A stretch of 64,000 nucleotides of DNA. Source: Gammaproteobacteria bacterium (GTDB lineage: Bacteria > Pseudomonadota > Gammaproteobacteria > Enterobacterales > Psychrobiaceae). Position numbers and translations under genes: made by a program. Position 1 is the stretch's first letter, and every line of letters starts with the position of its first letter. A model generated the notes under the pieces. The model had not been told where the DNA came from and did not search any database. It worked only from the letters and a program-made list of their open reading frames with translations. Positions 35,452 through 44,839 of the stretch are shown in pieces. Location of the stretch: positions 1 to 64,000 of the forward strand of contig JABSRT010000015.1 in NCBI GenBank assembly GCA_013214945.1, given 5' to 3'.

Positions 35452-36591
35452 ATGAGATCAATCAGTGGATATCAATCAGTGTTAAAAAATATGAATTTAG
35501 ACTTAGAATGCAAAAACATCTATCGACGGTTTGATGAATTTATCGCCGTTGATAACATTTCATTTTCAATCCCTAAGGGCAGTTTTTTCTCAATTTTAGG
35601 TCCTTCTGGTTGTGGTAAAACCACCTTGCTAAGGATGTTAGCCGGTTTTGACAATCCAACTTCAGGTGAGATTTTTATCAAAGGGAAATCGATGGTTGGG
35701 GTCGCCCCCAATAAACGTCCAGTCAATATGGTGTTTCAACATTTGGCTTTATTTCCTAACATGAATGTGGCGCAAAACATCAGCTATGGTTTGCAACGCC
35801 AAGGTGTTAATCGAGCAGATACTAAACGCAAAGTAGATGAAGTACTCGCCCGAGTAAGCCTAGCCGATAGTGGCAACAAGAAAATATCCCAATTGTCCGG
35901 CGGCCAAAAACAACGCATTGCTATTGCGCGTTGCTTGGTATTAAATCCCGATGTTTTACTGCTCGACGAACCTCTAGGCGCCTTAGATCTCAAGCTGCGC
36001 GAGCACATGAAAGTAGAATTAAAACAGCTGCAACAAGAGTTCGACACCACCTTTGTGTATATCACCCATGATCAATCCGAAGCCTTGGTAATGAGCGACC
36101 AAGTGGCGGTAATGAACCATGGTAAATTTTACCAAGTGGGCGATCCACAGCAATTATATTATCAGCCGAAAAATGCCTTTGTCGCTGGTTTTGTTGGCGA
36201 CAGTAACAAATGGACAGGCCACATAACTGCAATTTCAAACACCGAACTGGCGGTTAAAACCGAATCAGGTTTAGTGTTTAACTGCGATGCCACGGATAAT
36301 TCCCAAATGAACCTTGGTGATAAGGTCGAAATTTTTGTCAGACCAGAAGCAATTGATATTTCTAACGCGACCAGCGATCACAGTTTGCACAATTTGCTAG
36401 AAACTCAGGTAACAAACATTTTGTTTGATGGCGCTAACAGTCAAATTTTAGTAAAAGAGCAAAACTCAGGCGCCGAGCTGCAAGTTAAGCTACCGCAAAC
36501 AGCAAACTATATGCAGCTAAAAGCGGGCGATAAATTGCAAGTATGTTTTCCGGCCAGCCAAGTAAAAACCTTCGCCCTGACCACGGAGTAA
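35452..36591 (+). CDS. potG: Polyamine ABC transporter ATPase (PotG/PotA type)
   Basis: A 379-residue ATP-binding subunit. Walker A is GPSGCGKTT near residue 50, the Q-loop is in VFQHLALFPNMN, the signature is LSGGQKQRIAIARC, and Walker B is LLLDEPLGALD. After the ATPase domain a C-terminal TOBE-like domain follows (residues about 280-370). The start is uncertain: ATG 35452 lacks a clear ribosome site, and GTG 35479 or ATG 35491 are alternatives; homologues tend to start near the last. A MITE-like element separates it from the binding-protein gene upstream. Confidence 0.92.
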   Translation: MRSISGYQSVLKNMNLDLECKNIYRRFDEFIAVDNISFSIPKGSFFSILGPSGCGKTTLLRMLAGFDNPTSGEIFIKGKSMVGVAPNKRPVNMVFQHLALFPNMNVAQNISYGLQRQGVNRADTKRKVDEVLARVSLADSGNKKISQLSGGQKQRIAIARCLVLNPDVLLLDEPLGALDLKLREHMKVELKQLQQEFDTTFVYITHDQSEALVMSDQVAVMNHGKFYQVGDPQQLYYQPKNAFVAGFVGDSNKWTGHITAISNTELAVKTESGLVFNCDATDNSQMNLGDKVEIFVRPEAIDISNATSDHSLHNLLETQVTNILFDGANSQILVKEQNSGAELQVKLPQTANYMQLKAGDKLQVCFPASQVKTFALTTE

Positions 36592-36599
36592 TCAAGCTG

Positions 36600-37472
36600 A
36601 TGCGACAACCTGCAACGAATTCCTCGTTTAATCTTGGCCTTATTTTATTACTGGGCCCGATCTTATTGTGGTTAATCATTTTAGTTATTTTACCCCAACT
36701 CACAATGCTCAATATTTCATTGCAAGAGCGAGTTGCGCCGCGAGTTTACGAGTATGGACTGGCTAACTTTATTGAATTTTTTAACGAGCCTCTGTACTGG
36801 AATACTTTTGTTCGCACCGCGACGATGTCGATTATCGCAACCATTTTAACCTTGCTTATCGCATTCCCTGTATCGTATTACATCGCAAAAATGTTACGCG
36901 GCCGAGCCAAAGGTTTGTTATTTGTTTTGTGCTTAATTCCATTTTGGGTCAGTGAACTGGTGAGAACCTATGGCTGGATGATCTTATTACGAGAAAGTGG
37001 GGTAATTAGTACCTGGTTGCAGTATTTAAACTGGGCTGATGGCCCGGTTGAAATGTTATATACCGATGCCACTATTATGCTGGGTTTAGTGTATACCAGC
37101 ATGTTATTTATGGTCGTGCCTTTAACTTCCACCTTAGAAAGTCTGGACGATAGCCATATTGAAGCGGGTTATGATTTGGGCGGTAATGGCTGGTCGGTCT
37201 TATGGCATGTCATTATACCCCATGCTAAGCCGGCTATTGTCTCGGGCTGTATTGTGGTGTTTATGCTAACGCTCGGCAATTACCTTACCCCTATTTTACT
37301 CGGCGGTAAGTCAAGCCTGTGGTTTACTGAACAAATCTTCACGCAGTTCATCACCCGATTTAATTGGCAGCAAGGCTCAGCATTTGGGGTATTACTGCTG
37401 ACCATTTCATCGTTAATTGTGTGGGGTGGGCTCAAACTTACTCGCCAGTCTTTCACGAAAGTTATGTCATAG
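36600..37472 (+). CDS. potH: Polyamine ABC transporter permease (PotH/PotB type)
   Basis: A 290-residue membrane permease with about six helices. The EAA loop with the ABC contact is in ESLDDSHIEAGYDLGGNGWS. The ATG at 36600 overlaps nothing coding and has GGAG upstream; the longer ORF would overlap the ATPase gene by 49 bases. It follows the ATPase gene by eight bases and is part of the four-gene pot operon. Confidence 0.92.
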   Translation: MRQPATNSSFNLGLILLLGPILLWLIILVILPQLTMLNISLQERVAPRVYEYGLANFIEFFNEPLYWNTFVRTATMSIIATILTLLIAFPVSYYIAKMLRGRAKGLLFVLCLIPFWVSELVRTYGWMILLRESGVISTWLQYLNWADGPVEMLYTDATIMLGLVYTSMLFMVVPLTSTLESLDDSHIEAGYDLGGNGWSVLWHVIIPHAKPAIVSGCIVVFMLTLGNYLTPILLGGKSSLWFTEQIFTQFITRFNWQQGSAFGVLLLTISSLIVWGGLKLTRQSFTKVMS

Positions 37473-37484
37473 GAAACTCGTCTG

Positions 37485-38342
37485 ATGATCCCCTCGATCC
37501 CACAATCTAAGCTGTTTAAATTTAGTTATAAAAGCTATGTCGCACTGTTTTTTTGCTTTTTGTTTGCACCTTTAGTGGTGGTGGCTATTTTTGCCTTTAA
37601 CGACAGCATGTTTCCATCATTACCCTGGCAAGGATTTACCTGGGCTTGGTTTATTTCGGATAGCGAACCTAAACTGGGTTTATTTAATGATAGTCAGTTA
37701 TACCAATCCATTTTAACCAGTTTTGTGGTCGCTTTTTTTACCACAATACTATCAGTTGGTTTGGCGATTAATAATGCCTTTTTATTCGAACGTAAAAACT
37801 TTCGCGGCAAAACCTTTCTTTACATTCTAACCTTGTTACCTTTGGTTATTCCTGGGGTGATTTTAGGAGTTTCGATCTTAATTATGAGTTCGTCGGTCGC
37901 CAATTATTTTGACGATGTTTGGGGCATTGATCTTGAAATATTCCGTCCGGGTTTACCGCTGGTTGTCGTGGGACAATTTGCCTTCATCACCACAATTTGC
38001 ACGTTAATTGTCGCCGCACGGCTGCGAAATTTTGATCTATCGCTTGAAGAGGCAGCCCTTAATTTAGGTGCCAGCAAACTTGTAGCGATTAGGACCATCA
38101 CAATACCCTACTTAATGCCTGCAATAATCGGCGCGACCGTGATTAGCTTTTTAATGTCATTTGAAAATTTCAATACCACCTTAATGCTCGTTGGCTCCGA
38201 TAGCCCATTAACCATCACGCTGTACGATCGCTTACGCGAAGGGGCAACTCCGGTGATAAATGCCGTGTCGTTGTTGTTAATGGTTGGCAGTGTCGTGCTG
38301 GCTTTTGCCAATTTTTTATTCCAAGAAAAGAGCCAACACTAA
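37485..38342 (+). CDS. potI: Polyamine ABC transporter permease (PotI/PotC type)
   Basis: A 285-residue membrane permease paired with the preceding one. About six helices; the EAA motif segment is LSLEEAALNLGASKLVAIRT. RBS AGGAAA precedes the ATG. It ends the operon, with a stem-loop shared with the convergent syd gene. Together with its three upstream partners it would import putrescine or spermidine. Confidence 0.92.
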   Translation: MIPSIPQSKLFKFSYKSYVALFFCFLFAPLVVVAIFAFNDSMFPSLPWQGFTWAWFISDSEPKLGLFNDSQLYQSILTSFVVAFFTTILSVGLAINNAFLFERKNFRGKTFLYILTLLPLVIPGVILGVSILIMSSSVANYFDDVWGIDLEIFRPGLPLVVVGQFAFITTICTLIVAARLRNFDLSLEEAALNLGASKLVAIRTITIPYLMPAIIGATVISFLMSFENFNTTLMLVGSDSPLTITLYDRLREGATPVINAVSLLLMVGSVVLAFANFLFQEKSQH

Positions 38343-38361
38343 CAGCTTATTTAATAGCGTT

Positions 38362-38382
38362 AGCCTACTTGCCACGTAGGCT
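38362..38382. terminator. Stem-loop between potI and syd
   Basis: AGCCTAC at 38362-38368 pairs with GTAGGCT at 38376-38382. It overlaps the last codons of syd, so one hairpin may end both convergent units. It has no long T-tract. Confidence 0.35.
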
Positions 38383-39009
38383 ATTGAAAATTTCTTTAAG
38401 CCGCGGCATCAATCCAACTTTAAGCGGGGTTGGCTGCTCGTAGACTAATTCCTCGTCAGGCTCAGCTAGTGGTTGTGCCTGGCTAAAAAACTCACTTAAC
38501 GAGCCACACAATACCGTACGCTGTTTAGCGCCGGGGATCTCGAGCAGCACTTCACCGGTGTTATTATCAATCGAAAGCATCTGCTCGCCATTAACAATAC
38601 AGCCAATAAACACCGTGTGCTGCTGCTTGAGTCGGCGCTGCATTAAAATATGACCAATAATATTTTGACTTAATCGCTCAAAGTCACTGTTATTCCAAAT
38701 TTGTAGCAGCTCAATTTGATGCTCCCCAAAGGTGGCAAACAACGAACCACTATATATCGTATTGTAATAAGTGGTAATTGCTTCATTAAAGCTCAGCTCT
38801 AGCGCTTGCTCAACGTCAACAAAACTTAATTGCCCCGTTTGATTTTGCCATTGCCACTGTGACATCTCCCCCTCGGTGCCACTTGCCAGCTCACAAGGAG
38901 AAGTCCACTGTGGATCATGGCAAACTTGTGGGAAAAGTCCGGTTTTATTCACGACAGTTTTGCTATAATCACCCGCAAACTGCTTTAAGCTATCGGCAGT
39001 ATTTAACAT
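38365..39009 (-). CDS. syd: SecY-interacting protein Syd
   Basis: A 214-residue peripheral membrane-associated protein that binds SecY and may check translocon integrity. The acidic [16 protein letters not shown] near the C-terminus and [21 protein letters not shown] fit the Syd family. The chosen ATG begins [15 protein letters not shown], as in homologues; the longer ORF adds 28 residues without support. It diverges from queF with 39 bases between starts, the same arrangement as in enteric bacteria. Confidence 0.9.
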   Translation of the reverse strand: MLNTADSLKQFAGDYSKTVVNKTGLFPQVCHDPQWTSPCELASGTEGEMSQWQWQNQTGQLSFVDVEQALELSFNEAITTYYNTIYSGSLFATFGEHQIELLQIWNNSDFERLSQNIIGHILMQRRLKQQHTVFIGCIVNGEQMLSIDNNTGEVLLEIPGAKQRTVLCGSLSEFFSQAQPLAEPDEELVYEQPTPLKVGLMPRLKEIFNSLRGK

Positions 39010-39048
39010 TTTATTACTCAGTATTATCAACAATGGATTACCGATCCC

Positions 39049-39909
39049 ATGACAGACACTTCTAATCACTATCAAGATGCCCCAGCCTTGCAATCTTTAA
39101 CCCTAGGGAAAGAAACGCAATATAATAACAGTTTCGACGCAAAACTGTTACAGGGTGTTCCGCGCTCATTAAACCGAGACAGTCTGGAATTAGGCCTTGA
39201 GCTACCGTTTACTGGACAAGATATTTGGACCGGTTATGAGTTGTCTTGGTTAAATCTAAAAGGTAAACCTGTCGTTGCAATGGCACAATTCTCGTTACCT
39301 TATGACAGTGAGTTTTTAGTTGAGTCGAAATCTTTTAAGCTGTATTTAAATAGCTTTAATCAACACAAATTTGCCAGCGCTGTCGAGGTTGAGCAGCAAT
39401 TAGTTCAAGATCTGTCACAGTGTGCCAAGGGGCTAGTCACGGTCACCGTCATTTTAGCCGCACAATTTAACCAGCAACACATTGTAAGCCCCCAAGGCCA
39501 ATGCATTGATGAGTTAGATATATCAATCGATAACTACCATTTTGAACCACAGTTACTCGCTGGCGCAGTTAATTTGTCGGATCCGGCAATTAGTGAACGA
39601 TTACACTCTAACCTATTAAAATCTAACTGTTTAATCACCAACCAACCGGATTGGGGCACGGTAGAAATCCATTACCGTGGCCCTAAAATCAACCAAGAAG
39701 CCTTGTTGCGTTATATTATTTCGTTCCGTCAACATAACGAGTTTCACGAGCAATGTGTCGAACGTATATTTGTCGATTTAATGAAGTATTGTCATTGCCA
39801 GCAGCTCAGTGTGTATGCCCGTTATACTCGTCGTGGTGGCTTAGACATTAACCCGTTTCGCAGTAACTTTGAAAGCGCGCCAGCCAACCACCGGCAAGCT
39901 CGGCAGTAA
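39049..39909 (+). CDS. queF: NADPH-dependent preQ0 reductase
   Basis: A 286-residue long-type QueF that converts preQ0 to preQ1 in queuosine biosynthesis. [16 protein letters not shown] is the QueF substrate/NADPH segment. The catalytic Cys is in [11 protein letters not shown] near residue 196. The N-terminal half is the degenerate repeat found in the gammaproteobacterial form. It is divergent from syd and ends at a strong terminator. Confidence 0.95.
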   Translation: MTDTSNHYQDAPALQSLTLGKETQYNNSFDAKLLQGVPRSLNRDSLELGLELPFTGQDIWTGYELSWLNLKGKPVVAMAQFSLPYDSEFLVESKSFKLYLNSFNQHKFASAVEVEQQLVQDLSQCAKGLVTVTVILAAQFNQQHIVSPQGQCIDELDISIDNYHFEPQLLAGAVNLSDPAISERLHSNLLKSNCLITNQPDWGTVEIHYRGPKINQEALLRYIISFRQHNEFHEQCVERIFVDLMKYCHCQQLSVYARYTRRGGLDINPFRSNFESAPANHRQARQ

Positions 39910-39945
39910 TACCAATTGAGTTAAATAAAATACCGCACCGACCAA

Positions 39946-39976
39946 CAAAAAAGCCCTTATTACTAAGGGCTTTTTA
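39946..39976 (+). terminator. Rho-independent terminator after queF
   Basis: AAAAAAGCCCTTA pairs with TAAGGGCTTTTT around TTAC, with T's following. It lies 36 bases after the queF stop and could also serve the convergent HDOD gene in the opposite direction. Confidence 0.85.
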
Positions 39977-40008
39977 GATGTGCTTTTTTGGTGTTGTTTG
40001 CGCAGGTT

Positions 40009-40851
40009 TTATTCGAACGTTGCTTTGACCGCTGCAAGTTCTTCCACAAACTCTTCAGAGCTTAATGATTCCATGCTCACCAATACCCCTTTATCGATAA
40101 AGGGTTTAAGCACCGCTTCACTGGCCGCCAAATCAGCTTCATTTTCTTGACAGATAATGGCTAGCTGCACAAAATCTAAATAGCTAATTTCTTCGGTTTG
40201 ATGCTTGGTAGTATTGCAATAACGGATACACTCGACCATATCATCACTAAAGTTCCATGTTTTAACAATCGCAACACCGATATGGCTCTGCAGGTCGTTA
40301 ATAGCACGCGCTAAAAACTCAGGATCAGCAAATATTTCGGGATAACTATCCGCTTCAGTCAAAATTGGTAACACACCAATGTTGTGTAATAACGCTGATA
40401 ACGTCAGCGTATCCACCAATAGCGGAGTATGCTTATTTTCTGCTTTAAATGTGGCAAACAAAGCCATTGCATAAGCCGCGACATCGGTTGATTTTTGCCA
40501 AGATTTGGCGAGATAATTTGAAATGAATTCGTTTTCAGAAACAAAAAGTTGCTCCATCGCTAATGCCATTACGATGTTTTTAATTTGGCGCATACCAATC
40601 CTTGTAACCGCCGTTTGTAAACTTTCGACCTTGATTGCACGGCTATAATGAGCCGTATTAGCAATGCGGATCATTCGAGCAGATAATGCAGCATCCTGTG
40701 CTATTAGACTGGAAATTTGATTTAGGTTTGAATCTGGGTCTGCCACCGTATCTCTAACTTTTATCGCGACGCGGGGTAAGGTTGGTAATACTAAGGAGTC
40801 ATTTTTCAACTTCTCAATTAGAATAGTTCTCAAAGCATTTGCAGTAGACAT
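40009..40851 (-). CDS. HDOD-domain signalling protein
   Basis: A 280-residue protein that is mostly a single HDOD domain (residues about 18-215), opening with LPTLPRVAIKVRDTV. HDOD domains are HD-like but lack the phosphodiesterase metal ligands; they are usually scaffolds in chemotaxis, motility or c-di-GMP signalling. I started at ATG 40851, with ACGGA upstream; a TTG two codons earlier is possible. No output domain is fused, and no partner gene is adjacent. Confidence 0.87.
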   Translation of the reverse strand: MSTANALRTILIEKLKNDSLVLPTLPRVAIKVRDTVADPDSNLNQISSLIAQDAALSARMIRIANTAHYSRAIKVESLQTAVTRIGMRQIKNIVMALAMEQLFVSENEFISNYLAKSWQKSTDVAAYAMALFATFKAENKHTPLLVDTLTLSALLHNIGVLPILTEADSYPEIFADPEFLARAINDLQSHIGVAIVKTWNFSDDMVECIRYCNTTKHQTEEISYLDFVQLAIICQENEADLAASEAVLKPFIDKGVLVSMESLSSEEFVEELAAVKATFE

Positions 40852-40989
40852 AAGCAATCCGTTATATATCTAAGTGAATGAAATTCATGTCTAATAATCG
40901 AATAATTAATAGGCATAATACTTAATTACTAATATAGCACCATTTTTATTTTTCGCTCTAACTTTTTTAAATTTTTACTTTTCTAAGCC

Positions 40990-41022
40990 CAAAATAAAAA
41001 ACAGCATTAAAAAAATGCTGTT
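40990..41022 (-). terminator. Rho-independent terminator of the argG-like gene
   Basis: On the minus strand AACAGCAT pairs with ATGCTGTT around a T-rich loop (plus 40999-41022) and runs into a T-rich tail (plus-strand A's at 40990-41001). It is 33 bases after the argG-like stop. Confidence 0.8.
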
Positions 41023-41054
41023 TCGGGGCGAACTACTTAGTAAACGCTAGTGAA

Positions 41055-42293
41055 CTAGCTATCACCGGCAAATTGTCCGGCTTTCGCTAATGCACATGCT
41101 TCAACCGAAATAATATCGGCATAACCTTGCGAGCTTTCAGGGTTAAGACCGTCGCTAGCTTCCATTGAGGAATCTTCTTCATTGTATAAAGACGCCTCAA
41201 TATTAACCATGCTATTGAAAAACACATTGCCTTTATATAAACCTAAGTTCACTTCACCGGTCGCGCTGTGAGTTAGCTTATCAATCGCACTCATCGCTGC
41301 TTTAGTTGCAACATCAAAATTACGGCCATCATAAATTTGATCTGCCACAACTCGACTTAAGCTGTTATAAAGTGCTGTCGAACGACGATCTAAAGTGGCT
41401 TGCAAAATGTTTTGTAGACCTTGGCTTAATAACTCCATGCCAGGGGCTTCATAAACACCACGGCTTTTGGTGCCAATGATTCTATTTTCTAACGCATTGG
41501 ACATGCCAACACCATTACGACCACCGATTTCGTTGGCTTTGCTCATTAAATCAAAAGGGTTTAATGCTTCACCATTAATTTCAACTGCATAACCGTGTTC
41601 GAATTTAACGGTAACATTTTCGATCTTGTCTGGTGCTTGTTGCGGCCATACGCCCATGGTCGGCTCAACAATGAGACATGAAGTTTCGAGACTTTCTAGA
41701 TCTTCCGCTTCATGAGACAAACCAGCAAGGTTAGCATCCGTCGAATACTTCTTTTTCATGCCAATGACAGCAGGAATACCGAACTGAGCAAGATAGTCGG
41801 CCATTTCACTACGACCAGGAAATTGCTCTAACAACTTGGCGTCACGCCATGGCGCATATACTTGCATGTCAGGTGCAAGCGAGCGTGTGTAACGCTCAAA
41901 ACGCATTTGATCATTGCCACGACCTGTTGCGCCGTGCGCTAAAATATTCACGTTACGCGCTTTCATGGCTTTAATTAGCCCCTGCACAGTCACGGCTCGC
42001 GCAATACCTGTGGTATTCCAATAACCGCCGTCATAGGTCGCATTAGCTTTAATTGTTTCAAAACAAGCGTCTGCCATTTCTTTTTTCAGGTCTACTAATA
42101 CCGTTTCGGCACCGCAAGGATCCATTTTACGCACAACATTTTGAATATCGTCTTCATCAGGTTGAGCCAGATCAGCTGAAAAACAGATAACTTTAATGTT
42201 ATCTTCCATTAATCGCTTAGTAACTGTTTTGCTATCCAAGCCACCAGAAACACAAACACCTACTAATTTATCTTTTAAATCTGACAATTCCAT
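41055..42293 (-). CDS. Argininosuccinate-synthase-related protein
   Basis: A 412-residue member of the ATP-pyrophosphatase superfamily. VCVSGGLDSKTVTK is the PP-loop, resembling ArgG's SGGLDTS. GRGNDQMRFERY and YNSLSRVV are ArgG-like segments. Sequence is far from canonical ArgG (for example Lys replaces the Ser after SGGLD, and KMDPCGAE is unusual), so this may be a paralogue with altered substrate. ATG 42293 is preceded by GTGAG at good spacing; a GTG three codons upstream is possible. It stands alone, divergent from trhP; no other arginine gene is nearby. Confidence 0.8.
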   Translation of the reverse strand: MELSDLKDKLVGVCVSGGLDSKTVTKRLMEDNIKVICFSADLAQPDEDDIQNVVRKMDPCGAETVLVDLKKEMADACFETIKANATYDGGYWNTTGIARAVTVQGLIKAMKARNVNILAHGATGRGNDQMRFERYTRSLAPDMQVYAPWRDAKLLEQFPGRSEMADYLAQFGIPAVIGMKKKYSTDANLAGLSHEAEDLESLETSCLIVEPTMGVWPQQAPDKIENVTVKFEHGYAVEINGEALNPFDLMSKANEIGGRNGVGMSNALENRIIGTKSRGVYEAPGMELLSQGLQNILQATLDRRSTALYNSLSRVVADQIYDGRNFDVATKAAMSAIDKLTHSATGEVNLGLYKGNVFFNSMVNIEASLYNEEDSSMEASDGLNPESSQGYADIISVEACALAKAGQFAGDS

Positions 42294-42497
42294 ACTAAAC
42301 ACTCACACAAATATCGGTTAAAAATATCGACTATATACCAGCCGAAAAGAAGACAAACACCCAGTAATCATATACCGAGTTATTATGCTAGCCAACATAT
42401 ACTAATGACTAATAAAACACAACAATAAATGAATACTTATATCGAGATCATGAATAAAAATTCATTAATCATGCAGTCTGTTGCGAGTTTATTGACT

Positions 42498-42529
42498 GGC
42501 TATCACTTGATTGAGATCAACTGATAGCC
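42498..42529. promoter_or_regulatory. 32-bp palindrome with perfect FNR-type core
   Basis: GGCTATCA, C, TTGAT, TGAG, ATCAA, C, TGATAGCC form an almost perfect 32-bp palindrome. Its core TTGAT-N4-ATCAA (42507-42520) is an exact FNR/ANR consensus. It lies between the divergent argG-like and trhP genes. Confidence 0.75.
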
Positions 42530-42542
42530 CTTAACATCAAGA

Positions 42543-42548
42543 TAAAAT
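42543..42548 (+). promoter_or_regulatory. Predicted -10 element of the trhP promoter
   Basis: TAAAAT at 42543-42548 would give a start at about 42555. The centre of the FNR-type core (42513/42514) is then at -41.5, the position of class II FNR activators. Confidence 0.55.
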
Positions 42549-42579
42549 TCCCGATCCAAATTCCCTGAGAACTGCTTTA

Positions 42580-44013
42580 ATGTATACCCCCGAACTATTA
42601 TCCCCGGCTGGCAGCTTAAAAAACATGCGCTACGCCTTTGCCTATGGTGCCGATGCTGTCTATGCAGGACAACCTCGTTATAGCTTACGCGTGAGAAATA
42701 ATGAATTTACCCTTGAAAATTTAACCATCGGTATTAACGAAGCCCATGCGTTAGGAAAAAAATTCTACGTGGTCAGCAATATAGCGCCACACAATAGCAA
42801 GTTAAAAACCTATATCCGCGATCTAGCGCCAGTAGTAGCATTGCAACCAGACGCATTAATTATGTCTGATCCGGGCTTAATTATGCTGGTCCGTGAGGCC
42901 TATCCTCAATTGACTATCCACTTGTCGGTCCAGGCCAACGCGGTTAATTGGGCAACCGTAAAGTTCTGGTATCAGCAAGGGATCAAACGCGTGATCTTAT
43001 CGCGTGAATTATCAGTCAAAGAAATAGCAGAAATCCGCCAAGCCGTGCCGGAGATGGAATTAGAAGTATTTGTCCATGGCGCTTTATGCATGGCCTATTC
43101 TGGTCGCTGTTTATTATCAGGTTACATCAACAAACGCGATCCAAATCAGGGCACCTGTACCAATTCATGTCGCTGGAAATATGATGCGCACGGTGCAACA
43201 GAAAATGAGACTGGCGATATTGTCGCCACTAAGCCGCCATTATTAGCGCAAACACCCGCTGATCGGGAACAAGTTAATCCGGTAAAAATTGAGCCAGCAC
43301 AAACTGAGCCAGCAATAGTACAACCAACTTTAGGCAAGGGAACGACCACCGATAACATTTACCTATTACAAGAAGCCGGCCGCCCCGGTGAATATATGCC
43401 AGCATTTGAAGACGAGCATGGTACCTATATCATGAACTCAAAAGATTTGCGGGCGGTCGAAATGGTTGAGCAGCTAACGCACATTGGACTACATTCATTA
43501 AAAATAGAAGGTCGAACAAAGTCATTTTATTATTGCGCCCGAACAGCGCAAGTGTATCGCAAAGCCATTGACGACGCGGTGGCAGGTAAACCTTTCGACC
43601 CAACTTTAATGACCTCTTTAGAGCATTTGGCACACCGTGGTTATACAGAGGGCTTTTTACGGCGTCATAACCATGATAATTATCAAAATTACGATTACGG
43701 CTACTCAATGTCCCAAACCCAGCAATTTGTTGGTGATATAACCTGCCGTAACGATAAAGGTTGGGCACGGGTTGAGGTTAAAAATAAATTTCTGGTTGGT
43801 GATAGCCTCGAATTAATGACGCCTAGCGGTAATATCAACTTTGTTTTAGAACAACTTGAAGATAAAAATGGCCAAGCTATTACGGTTGCTCCCGGCTCAG
43901 GTCATGTGGTTTATCTGCCCGTGCCGCAAGATATTGACTTAGCATTTGCATTATTAATGCGTCACTTTAAAGTTGAACAGGACTCACGCAATCCGCATTA
44001 CGAGGCTAAATAG
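42580..44013 (+). CDS. trhP: tRNA 5-hydroxyuridine synthesis protein, peptidase-U32-like (YegQ)
   Basis: A 477-residue protein matching E. coli YegQ (453), renamed TrhP, which makes 5-hydroxyuridine at tRNA position 34 in a prephenate-dependent, oxygen-independent reaction. The N-terminal U32 barrel contains ELLSPAGSLKNMRYAFAYGAD; the signature CMAYSGRCLLSGYINKRDPN holds Cys residues thought to bind an iron-sulfur cluster. A Pro/Gln/Glu-rich insert near residues 210-250 is about 20 residues longer than in E. coli. FNR-type palindrome 60 bases upstream suggests induction without oxygen. Ferredoxin gene yfhL follows. Confidence 0.93.
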   Translation: MYTPELLSPAGSLKNMRYAFAYGADAVYAGQPRYSLRVRNNEFTLENLTIGINEAHALGKKFYVVSNIAPHNSKLKTYIRDLAPVVALQPDALIMSDPGLIMLVREAYPQLTIHLSVQANAVNWATVKFWYQQGIKRVILSRELSVKEIAEIRQAVPEMELEVFVHGALCMAYSGRCLLSGYINKRDPNQGTCTNSCRWKYDAHGATENETGDIVATKPPLLAQTPADREQVNPVKIEPAQTEPAIVQPTLGKGTTTDNIYLLQEAGRPGEYMPAFEDEHGTYIMNSKDLRAVEMVEQLTHIGLHSLKIEGRTKSFYYCARTAQVYRKAIDDAVAGKPFDPTLMTSLEHLAHRGYTEGFLRRHNHDNYQNYDYGYSMSQTQQFVGDITCRNDKGWARVEVKNKFLVGDSLELMTPSGNINFVLEQLEDKNGQAITVAPGSGHVVYLPVPQDIDLAFALLMRHFKVEQDSRNPHYEAK

Positions 44014-44111
44014 GCCAATAAAAAAACTTATATAGACACTGATAACTGAACAAGTAAATCAAGCCAGAGGCATCGCTTAAAGCGCTGCCTCTGGAATTGG
44101 TATTAATGTAA

Positions 44112-44378
<267 letters not shown>

Positions 44379-44544
44379 CTCAAATAATCTTCTACTCGAT
44401 CAAACAATTATACTATTTTATTTTAGTGATAATTGAGTTAGTATCAAAAACGGTTAAGAAGTAACCATGACTTTTCGTCATTTAAATAATGTGTAATAAC
44501 AAGAAATAATAGTTACACAAATCATCGATACATGGAGATCAAAC

Positions 44545-44748
44545 ATGGCAGTAACAGGTCGAGTAAAATGGTTTAATGAGAAAAAAGGCTTTGGGTTTAT
44601 AGAGCAACCCGGTGGCGAAGACATTTTTGTTCATTTTAGAGCAATTCAGTCTGATGGTTTTAAGACCCTCAACGATGGCCAAGAGGTTCAATTTGACGTT
44701 GAGCAAGGCCCGAAAGGTTTGCAAGCCCTTAACGTGGTACTACGTTAA
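44545..44748 (+). CDS. Cold-shock-domain protein (CspA family)
   Basis: A 67-residue nucleic-acid-binding protein. RNP1 is KGFGFIEQ and RNP2 is DIFVHF, both fully typical. GGAG lies seven bases before the ATG, and a 165-base leader precedes it. By family it acts as an RNA chaperone. It is monocistronic, followed by a strong terminator. Whether it is cold-induced cannot be seen. Confidence 0.93.
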   Translation: MAVTGRVKWFNEKKGFGFIEQPGGEDIFVHFRAIQSDGFKTLNDGQEVQFDVEQGPKGLQALNVVLR

Positions 44749-44761
44749 ACCGACCGACATT

Positions 44762-44794
44762 AAGCAAGGTGTCTTCACACCTTGCTTCGTTTTT
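44762..44794 (+). terminator. Rho-independent terminator after the cold-shock gene
   Basis: AAGCAAGGTG pairs perfectly with CACCTTGCTT around TCTTCA, followed by CGTTTTT. It lies 13 bases after the stop codon, and could also help end the convergent parC. Confidence 0.88.
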
Positions 44795-44839
44795 AAAACC
44801 AACCGCTAAACCGTTATCAACGCCAGCCTAACTATCCTT

